A stretch of DNA of 64,000 nucleotides from Chrysopilus asiliformis (GCA_964034945.1 OZ035963.1:4515328-4579327); one strand, 5' to 3'. Shown: positions 1 to 12,100, counted from the stretch's first letter. The notes: generated from the sequence alone by a model not told the origin. Program-made: numbers and translations.

Positions 1-7
1 GCGACGA
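1..7 (-). CDS. pod1: pod1 exon 9, first 7 bases only
   Basis: At the left edge the minus strand reads CCCATTACAG|TCGTCGC. The seven bases complete exon 8's split codon in phase (AT+T, then CGT CGC), adding Ile-Arg-Arg. The acceptor and the phase both fit, but only seven bases are visible. Confidence 0.5.
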
Positions 8-3000
8 CTGTAATGGGAAATTAAAGGAATTTTAATGCGAATCAATTAGAAATTGATCAAACATAACGAGAGTTTTTCCAAACAACATTTATGTCAGCTA
101 CACAAATTCATATCCTTTCCCTCCACCAAAAGGTTTGTATTTGCACAAGCAAACTTTGACAGAATATTGAAATTCTGGCTGTGCAAATATAAATCTTCCG
201 TGGAAGAAAAAATATCCAAATTGAATTAAGTTTTCTTTAAAAATCGCGCAATACGACAACGCATGGCATTCCATAGCTCTAACACTTAAAACCCTAAATT
301 CCCTTACATCAATGGAACTGGCGATTGCGGCTTCTCCTCTTGAACGCTCTTTGAACGATTCTCGTAAATGCGACGACGTTCAGCAATGCTACTACGATTT
401 GCCGAGAGGCGTCTCAATTCAGCGTCGGGTTTATCTTCACCTTCAGTGGAGTTTTCAGATGATTCCGATTGATGCAATTCAAATAACTAAAAAATATAAA
501 ATATGTTTAAAAATATTCCCACGAGATTTTAGGATTTATTGTAGAAAAAGTTGACTTAATGTTTAACCTTATCGCAAGTTTCATCCGCTGACTGTAAATT
601 TTGAAATAAAAAAAGAAAGAATTTTGTTAGTAAAGAAGAAAATCCAATTTGATTTAAACACACAAAATATGAAGAAAAAAAAATTTGCGAAAATGTGAAA
701 TTCATTAAAAATCCATTGCATTTGATATTCAACTGTTGCTCAAATAAAAAGTTGATTTACACTTAATAATATCTGAGGGGTTGTCCAAAAAACCTTTAAT
801 AACAATTAGTATGTTGTGTTGTCACATTGCGCGATTTTTAATGACAGCCAAGCAAATTTAGACGTTTTTCCTCTTACGGAAGGTTTATATTTGCACAATC
901 AAAATTTCCAGATTTTGTCAAAGTTTGGTTGTGTCAAAGTTTGGTTGTGACAAAGTTTTGTTGTGTCAAAGTTTGGTTGTGCAAATATAAACCATCAGTA
1001 AAAGGAAAAACGTCTAAATTTGCTTGGTGCTCGTTAAAATTCGTGAAATGCGACAACGCAACGCGTTAAGTATTCCATAATTCCTACGAAACCACCGCTA
1101 TAACGACATTTTCAGGACTCGTCTAAAAACCACCATAAGATGTTTTTTCCTATCAGTTGTAAAGACCAACCGCATACAGCGAACAAATTTGTCGATCTCT
1201 TAAATGTAATTATAGCCGATTTCCGCTAAATAAAAATTGATGAAGTGAAAACTAAAGCACGGACACTCACAATAAAATGTAAAATAAAATAAAAAATTAA
1301 CTGATAAAATTCTCATCACTTACTTTTCGTCTCTCTGATGTGGAAAGTGATTTTGGTTCGTCACCGTTCATTTCCTCATTAATGGAAATCTCGCCATTCT
1401 TATGCTCAGGGGACTCTAAAAATTTAAAGAATTGTAAGGTGAAAAATTTATTTAAATGTAGTTGAGAAAAGTAAAGTTCTAGGGGCTACCCAAAAAGTGC
1501 GTCATTTTCACATTTTCTAGCACCCCACTTCTATCGTCTCCCACACCACCCTATTCCACTCACAACCTGTCAATCATTTCCTGTCAATCATTTTCCTGTC
1601 AATCATTTCATCAACCACCCCTTTTTATGACGTATTTTATGATAAATTCCCTACAAAAAAATGGCAAAGGTTTTTGTTTTACAAAATTTCACTCACCTTG
1701 TATTTCAATTTCAATAATGTCGGGCTTCTTCTCTTGGCCACCACCTGCGGGACGTTCTGACACTTCGAAATCGCCGTCACCGCCGGGTGCCTGTGGAACA
1801 GCAAAAACTTTGTCAAATGAAATATCGACGCTGTTGCTACTGAATGGTTTCGGGCCAAGGCGAGGCTAAAAGAACAGAAAAACGCGTTCCAATAAATTAA
1901 AAAATCATAATCGAAATGAATTAAAATACAATCGGATCTCGATGAGTCGAATTGGAAAAGAGAATCTCAATGTTGACGAGATTCGACTCATCGAGGAGCG
2001 ATTGTTTTGTGGTGAACATTTTACGCACTAGCATGAAATAAAATCTATTTGAAAAATACCAAAAAAAAAAAACAAATCTGGCAAAAATCAACAAAAAAAA
2101 ATGAGATAAATGAAAATTTCGTCAAAAAATGCAAAAATTGAGATGCAAATGAAATTCCAGTGGTGTAAAAATTGTGGGTTTCGAAGTTAAAAATCATTTG
2201 AAACTTAAAAATCATTTGGACGAAATGATTTTTTGGTGAAAATGCGAAATCAGTCTAAAATTTTTGTGTGCAATGAACTTAATTCCATCATTCGGTTTTT
2301 TGTAAATAAAATGCATGAAAATTTTGTGAAAAATGTATATTTTAGTGAGAAAAGTGATTTGGTAATCAAACCAAAAACCAATCATGCAAAAATTATAAAA
2401 ACTCACGTGCTGTTGGTATCGGTCAGCTATTAAAGGATGATTATAAAGTACCGAAGAAAGAAACTCGATTTTTGGATCCTTAGATGCCACTTTTCATTCA
2501 AATGATCATCAAAGGTGTCAACTAGACATACATTTCGGCCATGTTTTGCCATTGAAACAACACATGGACACAGATTTTTTCCGTCCAAAAAAAGGTTGAT
2601 TTCATGGACAACTTTTTCAATAATCGTTTCGTTAGACGGGTAAAATATAGGAGGCCCATAAATCTCAAAAGATTTTCAGTGGGATTTCGCATATAAAACC
2701 CTTGATAACGTATGGCCCACCCTATAGTTTTCGTTTCCTGACATATACAACCCTATTCTGGCGACTGTCAGTGACCGATGACAAGTCACAACTCGGTCAC
2801 AATAGCCTCAAAATCTATGAACTTATGACCCGTACTTAAGTGTCACAACTCCAGAATAGGGCTGATAATTGCAAAAATTCATACTAACGGGACCCAAGCA
2901 GCAGTTATGTCAACTCTGACGTTAACTTCATGACATATATGTCAACAGCTACCGTCATGGTATACATAAATGCGACTTGGGGACTTATTTGCTTAATTCT

Positions 3001-5840
3001 TACATAATCTTTGATTAATTATGGAATTCTTCGTTAGCGAAAGTTGTTTGACTTTTAATCTACTTTTACAGACACCGGGTGTTTAAGAAAATTTCTCTAG
3101 TTTCAAGTTTAGTGCAATTAAGAAACAAAAAAGAGAAGAAATATTAAAAAATAAACAATCCAGTCTTTTAAAACCATAAATCGCCGCAAAAAAAAAAACT
3201 CGGAAAAATCAGCTAAATCCATGCAAAAATTCGCCTAGCTGCAAACTGCAAACAAAACAAAAACGGAAGTCCATCAAAACAAAAAAAAACAACAGCGAAT
3301 TATTCAAACACCACAAAAAACAGTCGACGCAAACGCAAATGCAGACGACAAACGCACGCATCAAATAAAAACCGCTACAACAGAAAGTAAGAAAAATAAA
3401 ACGGCAAAAGAAACGGCGAGACAAGAACCTTGTAGGAAGAAGCGGTAGTCCTTGGCCTGGCAATCGGACGCGACACAGAATCTTCGATCGCCTGAATTGT
3501 CTGCGTGTAATCCGGAACAGAATTAGTGCGAGAAGTTCTTGGCAATGGCTTCGGTGGCGTAGTGCAAACGGGAGTGGTTTGAGCAGTTGCCGACTCTCCG
3601 GGCTGACTGATAACGACATAATTCTGACTCTCCTCATCGCCTAAGCTATCCGCTTCGATGGTTTCATTCATAGCCGCGTCGGTGGTTTCAATTTTCTCCT
3701 TGAACGAAGGAATTACGAGCTTCGGTGGCACTGCCATCAGGACGGTGTCTTTCTCCGAATCCGTCTTGTATTTATTGTCGAATTTTTTGATTATGTCGAT
3801 TTTGCATAATGGCTTCTCGTCCTCCTCATCATCGGCGTTGACTTCCGTTTCGAATCCTCTATCCTTGGTGGTTTTCTCCGGAATATTGTTGTGATTATTG
3901 TGATGTTTACCGTTTGATGCGATCATTAGTGATTTTTTATTGGCGAGATTCTTTATCAGTTCTTTAACGTTTCCTCGATGGATCTGTGCGCGATGTTTTC
4001 ATGGGAAATGGTTGTGTGTGTTTTTTTTAAAAGAAAATGAGAGAAATGTATGAAAAAATTATTTACAAAAGTTTTTAATGTGTTGAAAAATGGAGAAATT
4101 AAAGTTTGGCAAAGGAAAAAAAGATTTTTTTTTCATGGGGCCGGAGTTGGAGAAGTCAAAATAGTGAGATTTTATGCGGAAATTTCTTGCAATTCACAAT
4201 TTTGAGTTCTCAAATTATTTCCAATGGCTCAATTTGTCACCCCATCAAAAACAGAAAACGCTTAAAAAATGAAACTTACAATAATTGGTGCATCGCCGAG
4301 CTCACGCTTAGCGGGATCCAAGCTGATTTTTGGCACAGGTTGATTGACACCTCCCAGCCATTGGGAAGCGGTGAGATCAGTCTTATAGCCAGTCGTATCC
4401 GGATAGAGATCACTATGGAAGTCTCGGTAAGTCTACAACAACAAACAATCGTCAACTTCCAAATGAAATCCAGAAAAATTCGAGTTTCCAAATTACCTTC
4501 CTTGGTACTTGATACATAATTGGAATAACCATATTTGAAGTGAGTTGCAGCACACGATTTACTTCACCCTCCATAACTTTGAGGGCGCGTTTTGGCACCA
4601 GGCAAGCACCTTTCGTCTGTTCCCCAGTATGTCGAAGTCCTTCAATTAAATACGGATCTTTGTCCGTTACTTCCATGTAATTTATAGTGGTATCACCCTT
4701 GCCAGCAAGGAACAACATGTTTGTATCGGAATCGAAGAGCGGCATCAAAATTCCCGTCGAACAATCCAACTCTAATGTCTTTTCCGGTGCAGAGAAGTTC
4801 CTCAAATCACGAATAATTACTTGACGCAAGCGCCCCGCATCGAATCCGGTCGTTAAAATGCGATTTTGATCGCCCAACCAAACAATCCGTGAATCTTTAA
4901 TACTCTGATGGCTATCGGCGGTCATTTGAATGGAATTCGGCTTACGAGGGTCTAAAACCCGCACCATTTTGTCTTTGCAGCTGGTCGCCAATAGTGTGCC
5001 ATCCTGCTTCCAACTGATCGATTGGATTACTTCCGGATGTTCATTGTTTGCTACAAATTTCAAATTTCGTTTCAAAAAATATCAAAAAATCCACTTTTTG
5101 GCAGCTTACCAAACACTTCGCTTTGACTTGTGATGTCCCAAAGGTTTACGCTGCCGCCTGACGTCGAATGAATCAAACAATCAGCGGTTGGATGGAATCC
5201 GACCGTTTCTACGCGTCGTTGCTTATGAGAAAATGTGCATTCGGGATCTGTGAGTGATGTTTCCAAGCCCTTTTCCGGAATGTGCCAGATTTTTACCTAA
5301 AAAAGGGTTGAATTTAGCAAATTTGGTGTTGAATTTTATCAGAATCGAACCCAAGGATTGTCCATAAAAACGTCACGTTATTTTTTGCTCTCTTTAAATA
5401 CCCTCCCCTGCCCCCCTTCCTCATCATCAAGCGTTTAGGATATTTTGTGTGAAATTTCATACCACCACCCTCTAAATTCGTAACGTATTTTATGAACAAC
5501 CCCCAAATTTTAGGCAAAACTGAAATCTTACCAAACAATCCTGCGAGGCAGTCGCCAACAATCCATCGTGGAACGGTGAAAATCCCAAATCTGTGATGGT
5601 GTCTGTATGGGCATGCAGCAAAGGCATGGTTTTACTCTTCCTTCCACAATCATCAATCGGTAGGACGGCCAAACTCGACCCGGTGTGCTCCCAATTGAAG
5701 GCCATGAAGGCCGCCGATGAAGCGATGTTATTGCCATAAGTCTGATACGACCCTACGCAGACATCACGGATGCAGGCCTCTGGTTTTGGCACGATCGGTG
5801 CCGCATTTTTGTATTTTGATGCCTTGAAACGCCACGCCAT
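1..5840 (-). CDS. pod1: Coronin-7 / Pod-1 orthologue, 3' end beyond the window
   Basis: Coronin-7 family WD40 protein; the Drosophila orthologue Pod-1 cross-links actin and microtubules. Coding exons on the minus strand, 5' to 3': 5840-5532, 5296-5110, 5050-4497, 4432-4280, 3983-3429, 1865-1697, 1415-1324, 486-308 and 7-1. All junctions keep frame and give 735 codons. The protein starts MAWRFKASKYKNAAPIVPKP. It continues with a beta-propeller containing DLGFSPFHDGLLATASQDCL, VKIWHIPEKGLE, SCKDKMVRVLDPRKP and LFLAGKGDTTINYMEV, and the conserved propeller end VPRKTYRDFHSDLYPDTTGY. A charged, low-complexity linker follows (acidic DDEEDEKP, basic RRLSANRSSIAERRR). The second propeller of coronin-7 must lie left of position 1. 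The first intron carries a MITE. The family call rests on residue patterns I recognise; no search was run. Confidence 0.9.
81..300. repeat. Dispersed palindromic repeat, copy 1
   Basis: This shares blocks with 815-1085 and 27790-28035: a TTGCACAA...TTGTGCAAATATAAA inverted core, the AGGTTT(A/G)TATTTGCACAA block, and an outer AAAAATCGCGCAATACGACAACG end. It lies just outside pod1 exon 8. I cannot see a coding capacity. Confidence 0.5.
308..486 (-). CDS. pod1: pod1 exon 8
   Basis: Minus-strand exon following ATTTTTTAG at 487. It reads LFELHQSESSENSTEGEDKP, then ELRRLSANRSSIAERRRIYE and ends QSPVPL plus two bases before GTAAGG. Without that splice the frame would stop at TAA two bases later, so a short isoform ending VPLM cannot be excluded. 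Confidence 0.78.
487..1323 (-). other. pod1 intron 7, repeat-filled
   Basis: An 837-bp intron between exons 7 and 8. It holds the second copy of the dispersed palindromic repeat (815-1085). Within that, about 905-985 carries a short tandem array of the unit TTTGGTTGTGTCAAAG. Nothing coding is seen. Confidence 0.6.
815..1085. repeat. Dispersed palindromic repeat, copy 2
   Basis: The left arm reads GACGTTTTTCCTCTTACGGA and the right arm reads AAAAGGAAAAACGTCTAAAT, so the element can fold back on itself. The centre has about four tandem copies of a 16-17 bp TTTGGTTGTG(T/A)CAAAG unit. CGACAACGCA at the right edge is shared with copy 1. Confidence 0.55.
1324..1865 (-). CDS. pod1: pod1 exons 6 and 7
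   Basis: Exon 6 (1865-1697) follows CTTTTAG and reads PRLGPKPFSSNSVDISFDKV, ending KPDIIEIEIQ before GTGAGT in phase 1. Exon 7 (1415-1324) follows ATTTTTAG, completes a Glu codon and reads SPEHKNGEISINEEMNGDE, ending SERRK before GTAAGT. Both splice without frame breaks. The intron between them holds a MITE (1481-1652). Confidence 0.82.
1481..1652. mobile_element. MITE of the GTCCATAAAA family, copy A
   Basis: The left end reads AGGGGCTACCCAAAAAGTGC and the right end reads TGACGTATTTTATGATAAAT, forming imperfect inverted ends like those at 5354-5503. Inside, CCTGTCAATCATTT is repeated three times (1567-1612). The element sits in a pod1 intron and abuts exon 6. Confidence 0.5.
1866..3428 (-). 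other. pod1 intron 5
   Basis: A 1563-bp intron. It contains a palindrome at about 1927-2007 (CTCGATGAGTCGAAT facing ATTCGACTCATCGAG), a MITE at 2748-2864 and a short one at about 2890-2984. The remainder is AT-rich and unassigned. Confidence 0.6.
2748..2864. mobile_element. MITE with CAACCCTATTCTGG ends
   Basis: The ends are inverted: CAACCCTATTCTGGCGACTG at the left and CCAGAATAGGGCTG at the right. It is 117 bp with no coding capacity. A second short fold-back follows at about 2890-2984, with GGACCCAAGCAGCAGTTATG facing CATAAATGCGACTTGGGGAC. Confidence 0.6.
3429..3983 (-). CDS. pod1: pod1 exon 5: acidic linker
   Basis: A 185-codon exon opening IHRGNVKELIKNLANKKS and running through an acidic stretch (NADDEEDEKPLCKIDIIKKF) and a Pro-rich part (TPPKPLPRTSRTNS) to RPRTTASSYK. 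It is in frame with exons 4 and 6. The acceptor is CGCGCACAG, with a poor pyrimidine tract. The donor is AAG|GTTCTT, which is unusual and could instead mark an alternative end. The next exon opens PRLGPKPF, giving YK-PRLGPKPF across the junction. Confidence 0.8.
4280..5840 (-). CDS. pod1: pod1 exons 1-4: first WD40 propeller
   Basis: These four exons encode about 401 residues forming the N-terminal coronin propeller and its conserved exit segment. Exon 1 (5840-5532, 103 codons) ends GAT TGT TTG before GTAAGATT. Exon 2 (5296-5110) follows TTTTTTAG and opens VKIWHIP. Exon 3 (5050-4497) opens by completing an Ala codon (ANNEHPEVIQS). Exon 4 (4432-4280) encodes TYRDFHSDLYPDTTGYKTDL and ends GDAPII before GTAAGT. 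The start ATG at 5840 is chosen because MAWRFKASKYKN is the family's usual N-terminus. Confidence 0.92.
5354..5503. mobile_element. MITE of the GTCCATAAAA family, copy B (pod1 intron 1)
   Basis: The inverted ends read GGATTGTCCATAAAAACGTC at the left and TAACGTATTTTATGAACAAC at the right. It is about 150 bp. The whole of pod1 intron 1 is only 235 bp, so this element makes up most of it. Confidence 0.65.
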
Positions 5841-5876
5841 TCTCTCGGTTCTGATGTTTTATCGAGCAGGTATTCG
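5841..5876 (-). other. pod1: pod1 5' UTR part of exon 1
   Basis: The minus strand has a good acceptor, TTCTTAATTTTTCAG, ending at 5877, followed by 36 bases of leader before the ATG at 5840. This implies at least one noncoding exon further right. One possible donor is CCG|GTGAGTAG at 8224/8223, but several other GT sites in 8200-9070 compete. Confidence 0.5.
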
Positions 5877-8800
5877 CTGAAAAATTAAGAAAAAACGTTC
5901 AAAATTCAAGCAGAAAATTGAGTGAAAGTTTGAGTCAATATTTGAAAATCGAATATTTTATTTTACTATGAAATCGTTAAAGGTGTGTGACCGTAATTTT
6001 CGGAATTTCAAATGGCGTAGTATAAGGGGCGGAATTAAGTTTTTTAATCAAAGAAAATACACGAAAAAATCAAATGAAAAAAAATTAAGTGGACAAATTG
6101 AGAAATATTTGTAATCTTAACTATCAGAATTGTAGATAAAAGAATTTTTAGAAGTAATATAAACATAAATCATACTTTTTTTGATCAATTTTTACTCGAA
6201 ATACGTTTCCAGGGAACAAATAAAAGGTTTAAAAATAAAAGGTTTGGGATATTCTTTTTATTTTAGCAAAATATCACCTTTTTCGCAATTCACTTACAAT
6301 AATTTTCAATCTCTTTCCACTAATTGTTGTAAAAATACAGGCCAGTGACTCACGGACAGTGGAGGATAATTACAGAAAATCAGTTTCCTATTTTTGGTAA
6401 ATAACTCTAAAAACACGTCATAAGCAAAGATAATTTCATCACGTTTATGTGACTAACGAATGATATTCTCTACAAAATCAATTTCTTAAGCGTTTCGATG
6501 ATTGAAAACTCCAGAAATAAAAATTAAATATGAGATAAGATTCGATTCTTCATTCATCAAAGTGATTAATTTTTATAATGATTAATCTAATATAATTTTA
6601 GTGTGAGGCCAAATGAATAAAATCTAACAAATGTTTTTGCTAAAAGTTTAAGCGGTTTTAGTATAAAATTTATATCAGGTTTAGTACTAAAATGTGCTAA
6701 ATTCCTAGTGAAAGCATTTATAGTAGAGGTTATTCACTCAGCACAAAGTAACGGAGGATTGGAGCAAGTTCTATGTTTAAATTTTATTGACAAAAAATCA
6801 TTAGTTTTCCAAAAAATTGAGAACAAAAATGAAATTAGAAATCTAACCAATTTTTAAAACGTCGCATATTTAGGGGGTGAGGGGAGGCGACTGCTCTATG
6901 AAAATTGGATGGCAATTTTAAGTTCCTTTAAAAAATCACGAAAAGACGGAAAAAGGGGAAAAATTAGCCCGTAGCACGAAAATCGCTCGACCGATTGAGC
7001 TGAAATTTTGGCTATGCTTACTCATGGAGGACGTCTTTGCCAGAGAGAAGGAAAAAATTTGACTATAAATCTTGTGTGTTACTTGTCAGTTATACAACTT
7101 TTTCACCCCATCATTCAATTTTTAGGATCTGCAAAAAATTGGTCTATCCCCAAAAATTAAAATCCCTTTTACCTAAGGTTAAGAATCAAAGCGTTTTTTA
7201 AACAATGCCGAAAATCCGTTAAAAAGGACATCTTATCAACTCTTTTTTTTTTTTTTGAAACAATAATTTATTCATTATTTTTTTACAATTTATACAAATT
7301 CAATAACATTTGATACATTTAATAATATTAAGCAAAAAGTAATGCATTTACTGTTTTAAAGGGACTTTTGTAACAAATTTTTGGATCTTTCTTCAGTTTG
7401 TGCAATTTTTTTGTACCTAGGCGTTATACGTTATGCATTCCTGAAATAAGTATGAAAACTTACAACAAACCCTAAAACAACAAAACTCTAAAAATTGTTA
7501 TTGATTTTTCAGAAAAGTAAATAATTTTTCTTTTTAATAAATACCAAGCGACAATCACAAGAAAAAAAATCCTAGTCCAATGGGAATACATACCATTTTC
7601 CAATAGCTGGAAGTGGCACATCCTTTTCAGGATTTGGAAATGGGATTGCCATATTGAGGGAAGAATTTTTAACTTTGAAAATTTTCAAATTACGACAAAA
7701 TCTTTTTAAACGAAAATTAATTGGAAATTAATCAATTTCAGTATTAGTACATATTTTTAAAAATACTTTTCTTCGTTTTTAAGTCTGAAATTCCCCGGTT
7801 TTGCTTTTAATAAACGGCTTTACGTAAACAAATCAAGGACAAGTGGGTTTGGGGAAATTTTTTCAAGTTTAATTTCTCGCAGCACTAAACCTTGTGGGAT
7901 TTTAGCTAATCCAATGTAGATTTTATGCAATCGGGAATTAAAATGCAACCCTTCTACCTTTTTACCACCCCGATTTGGGTGCTTTTCGATAATCCGCTTG
8001 GCGAGGCAGGTTTTTAATTCGCAAATCCCAAAGTGGTTCACTGAAATAAGAAAATCACTACCAAAACAGGAAAAATTGAGCTCAGCGCGTCGGCGGTAGA
8101 TGATAGAAAGTAAAAAAAAGATTGACAAAAAAAAAACTAATCTCGATGGAGTTCCAGAGGAGGATGATTCAATGTTGCTTTTTTTGCCTAACTCTAGATA
8201 TTCTAGTTTTTTAAGCTACTCACCGGTCAAGCAACTTTCTAGCAGAATGTAGGATTCACGTTTCCGGTCCGAGAGATGAACGATTCTTTCTTCAGCCTAT
8301 TTTTCGTTTGTCTGCATTTATTCAGCTTGGACGAAGAAAATTTGCGATTACGATGACAAAGAACTGAAATCAGCGCCCCAACACCCCCGAAACACAAACG
8401 TTTAATGGAATAAAATCAATTACCTCGGCTTCAAGAACTCTTTTTTCGTTTTTTAGCACTTTTGACCTCGAATTGCACGAAATCCGGTCACCTGCTAGTC
8501 GATGAAAATTCAGGTAACAGGAAGAGCTCACCACAAACAAAATGAAAACTGCACCCCAATATTTTGTTTTTTTTTCTTCTTCGCAAGACTCCTGAAGACT
8601 TCCTTTGTAGCACAAAAACAGAACGAACGGAAACTGCACGCGGAACGCGACTGAAAATCGCACAAATGCAGTTATTAACAAATTATCGAACGAATGCCGC
8701 CTCTGCCGCTCCTCGATGGATCTTTTATGGAAAACAAGTAAATTATTTTCGCCTTTTCTTACTCAACTCAACACTTTTTCGCTGAACTTGAACACTTCAT

Positions 8801-9871
8801 GCACGCACACCACCCCAGAAAATCACGTCCAGACAATGGAAGACCAACCACTACTCATCCGACCGAAAAACAAAACACACCCTTCACAAAATTCGCCCTT
8901 TCACGGGAATTTACTGGATTTTAGTGTAATTCAATCGTGAATTTTAATCAAACGGTACTCACTAGAGATTTGTAAAAATTTTAAACTAACTTTCGGCTTA
9001 GAATTCCGCGAATTTAACATAAAACGAAGGAAAAATCCGGACTCGCAATGCACCGCAAACTTCAGACGAAAAACCACTCACACAATCATATTTTGGGATT
9101 GCCAGATGTTTTTGCGTAAAATAAACTTCGCGGCGATTAAATTGCATTCATGTAATATTTATTTTGCACAATTTTTTGGTTTTCACGAAAAAATAGGTAA
9201 TAAAAATGAATAAAATATAATTGAAAATGTCCAGATTCCAAAATACTAAAAAATTCAGCCACAATAAATATTCTGTATATATTTTTCGCGTTTTTTTTTT
9301 AATTTTCTTGCAACTGAACGATTTTTTGGAAAATCTTTTTGAATAAATAAAACGTGCTGATAATATAATTTGGTGTTTGAGCAATTTTTAAAATTTGTTT
9401 TTGATTAAAATTTGTGGTATTAATTTTTCTCGACAAACTGCTTATTGAGCAACTTTCGCTGTTGTGGGGTTTTCAGCTGTCAGTTGGATTTTCAAACTTT
9501 GTGCAAAATTCCTCATTTCCTGAAGAAAGATGGAAAGTTTTAGGTTTATGGAAATGCAGAAGCGAAAATCTTCTTGAAAACAAGACAAGAAAATCCGCAA
9601 GACAAATAATCCTTCAAAAGTTTACCAACAACAGCGAGAACTGTCAAACCATCAACAAAACAAGACCATTCGCCATTTTGAAGAAAACGCAAGTCCGATC
9701 CAGCCCAGAAGTTCTTAATTATCGGTCCACGGAAAAACGCGAAATTTAATTGATCCGCCACAAATATTGAATGATTTGCAACTGAAAATGATAAGTGAAA
9801 GTGATTGAGATCGTTCTGTGTGTTTTCGGAATCGATTCGATTTTGTGGAGTGCGAGGATTCGCTGTGCAAA
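5877..9871. other. Divergent spacer between pod1 and C3G
   Basis: About 4 kb between the two divergently oriented genes. 5877-8100 is AT-rich; 6960-7040 resembles old repeat sequence. 8150-9070 is more mixed in composition, has several possible minus-strand donors, and is the likeliest place for pod1 leader exons and a promoter. No protein-coding gene is supported here. Confidence 0.45.
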
Positions 9872-9896
9872 ATGACTTCGACTAAAGGCGAGTTTG
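9872..9896 (+). CDS. C3G: C3G alternative first coding exon (candidate)
   Basis: ATG in the context GTGCAAAATGACT is followed by eight codons (MTSTKGEF) and one extra base before GTAATGGT. The phase is 1, the same as the main first exon, so it can join exon 2 at 22474 (completing GAC, Asp). The 150 bases before it have the character of a leader with no in-frame ATG. The spliced product would differ from the main form only at its first residues. This is an inference from phase and context; transcript evidence is needed. Confidence 0.45.
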
Positions 9897-12039
9897 GTAA
9901 TGGTACGAATTTTGATTTTCCAACTATTAAATATGGTTAAAACTGTTCTGTAGTTTTGGGAAAATGATCTATGGTGCAATAGAGTTTTGGGAAAAGTGGG
10001 AAAACTGCTCGATATTCCTTGTAGTTGAATTTTCTTCCTGTTTCTGTGGATCCGTGGGTGTGCAATATTGCGATTCGTCCAGATGTTTTTTTTTTCGGGG
10101 TAAACCGTGGATTTGTCGAGAGGCTTCTGCGGATGACTCAAGTGCAAGGACGAACTAGTGACAAATGTGTGGATGGAATGGGGCGTAACAGGGGGGTGGA
10201 CTCCACTATGGTTTTATGAGAGCTCGCTTTAATCGAAGCAATTTGGGGGTAGTTGGTCTAAATTTCGTCCAATTGATGGTAATTGGAAGTTCCGCAAATC
10301 TTCCCTAAATGAAATTCGTTAAAAAAAAAAAGCTGTACGTATTGGCCAGGTTATCTTTGGGAAAGGATCATCAAGTGGTGGGAAGTCTGTTTCCTGGAAA
10401 TCTATCCACCACTCCCATTTGCTTGGTGATTTATTGTTACTCCAGAAACTAGCTAAGAATTCGCGTTGAGTCACACTTTTAGTGCTATCGAGTGACATAA
10501 TGAATGAATGAATGAACAAATGACCCCCAATGGACTTGGCGCGCGGACCTCATTTTACTCATCGTTCGCTCATCTATCCATTGTCAGAAGTCAAGGCCTC
10601 ACATCGCTGCTGTTGTCATTCTGCTTGTCAACATAGTGCGGGGTAAGGCGCCCGCATTGGAATTTGGGCACAATCAGCCAACAAAAAGACGTGCATGAGG
10701 TCAAAAGCATAATAGGAGCGCAAAAAACAGACGCTATTCAGAAAAATACTTCCTGCCTCCGTTGTCATGCTTGTTGCGGCAGATGGACAAGTTTTGGAGT
10801 CAAGTTTCTCATCTCCAAGTCGCCTTCCTCGTTCCTCCAGCATCCGCCTCAAGTTTTCACTTCATCTTGAAACCGAGCTCGGTCTGTTATGCATTGCAAT
10901 AGTTGGCTTCTATCATTACGGCAGAAACAGACTTGAGTTTATCTCAACTTGGAGCTGTATGATAATTAGATAATTTTATCTATGGACAATGCAAATTTGC
11001 TGATTGATCAATCATAATATCGCGTAGATAAGCCTGAGAATAGATTTATATTCATTTTTATTACGGCATGATTGACGGCTGGCTGAGCTCAGCTCAAATT
11101 GTCGCGCCAGGCAGGAATGGCAAAAACAGAGACTAGTTGGGAAAACTATAGTCAAACAGACTAGATAATCTCGCTATAAAATATTTAACCTTGTCATTTT
11201 TTTTTCGTAGACTTGTTTTGCATCTCTATTTGATGTGGATTTATTCATTATTATGCTATTTTTAAATTTTTGCTTACATTGCGATGTTAATGTAACTTGA
11301 AGTAGCGATAAAATTATTATAGAATCATATTTAGGCCACATTCCTTGAAAATTAGGTGCAAAACAATTAAGATAGTATAGTTTTTTGCTAAATTATTAGA
11401 ACAAAGAAATTGAAAAATTCAAGGAAACGTTGAAGATGAAAAACTGGTTATAACGACCTCACAAATATCGCATTTTTAGCGCCACTTATTTGATTTCCTT
11501 TACTACATTTCATTTTTCTGGTTTACGTGCGCCTCCCTCCCTCCCTGGCGTTTCTGGACCAAAAGCAGTTAACAGTTCAGAATTTATAGGGCGAGGGGAT
11601 TTAAAATAATCGTTGGAAGCGGAAACAATATTTTTTTGTGCCCGAAAGTCGTTTTCCATTCATTTTCGGTTCATATTTTCTCAAATCAATTGTTTGGTTA
11701 TGCAATTGTTGTCGAAATATTAAAAAAAACGTTCGCGGAACCTAACTCTACTTTTGCTATGTGATGAGCGTCTCGTTTAACGCGATTTTATATAACGCGT
11801 TATTTTCATGAACCTTGGTATCGCGTTATACAGGGATTTACTGTATTTAACGCTTACTGTGGACGCCGCGACCACAAGGTTAAAGAGTTGGTGCAACTTT
11901 AAGTCGCGGCGACTACTTTACGACCTCTTGTGTTACTGAGTAGATTTTTTAGAAAATATATTTTACAATGTCCGAAATAGTAAACGCCTGGAAGTGCCAG
12001 AAAGTGTATCTCAAAACCTTTTTTTTAAGTTTCAACCAG

Positions 12040-12100
12040 AGCTTAGGGGAAGACCCTTTAATGCCGAAGCACAGCTCAAGATTGGGTTCCACGAAGAGAA
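12040..12100 (-). repeat. LINE 3' fragment (family shared with 58190-58393)
   Basis: The segment AGACCCTTTAATGCCGAAGC with its surroundings recurs at 58205 in the same orientation and at 62905-62975 inverted. On the minus strand all three read near ELCFGIKGSS. At 58 kb the same segment follows a recognisable LINE C-terminus, so it is LINE 3' sequence. Confidence 0.6.

Noticed and set aside
10355..10440. A microRNA-like hairpin (ATCATCAAG facing CTTGGTGAT, GTGGTGG facing CCACCAC)
   Set aside because: The arms pair only with a large one-sided bulge, unlike a real precursor.
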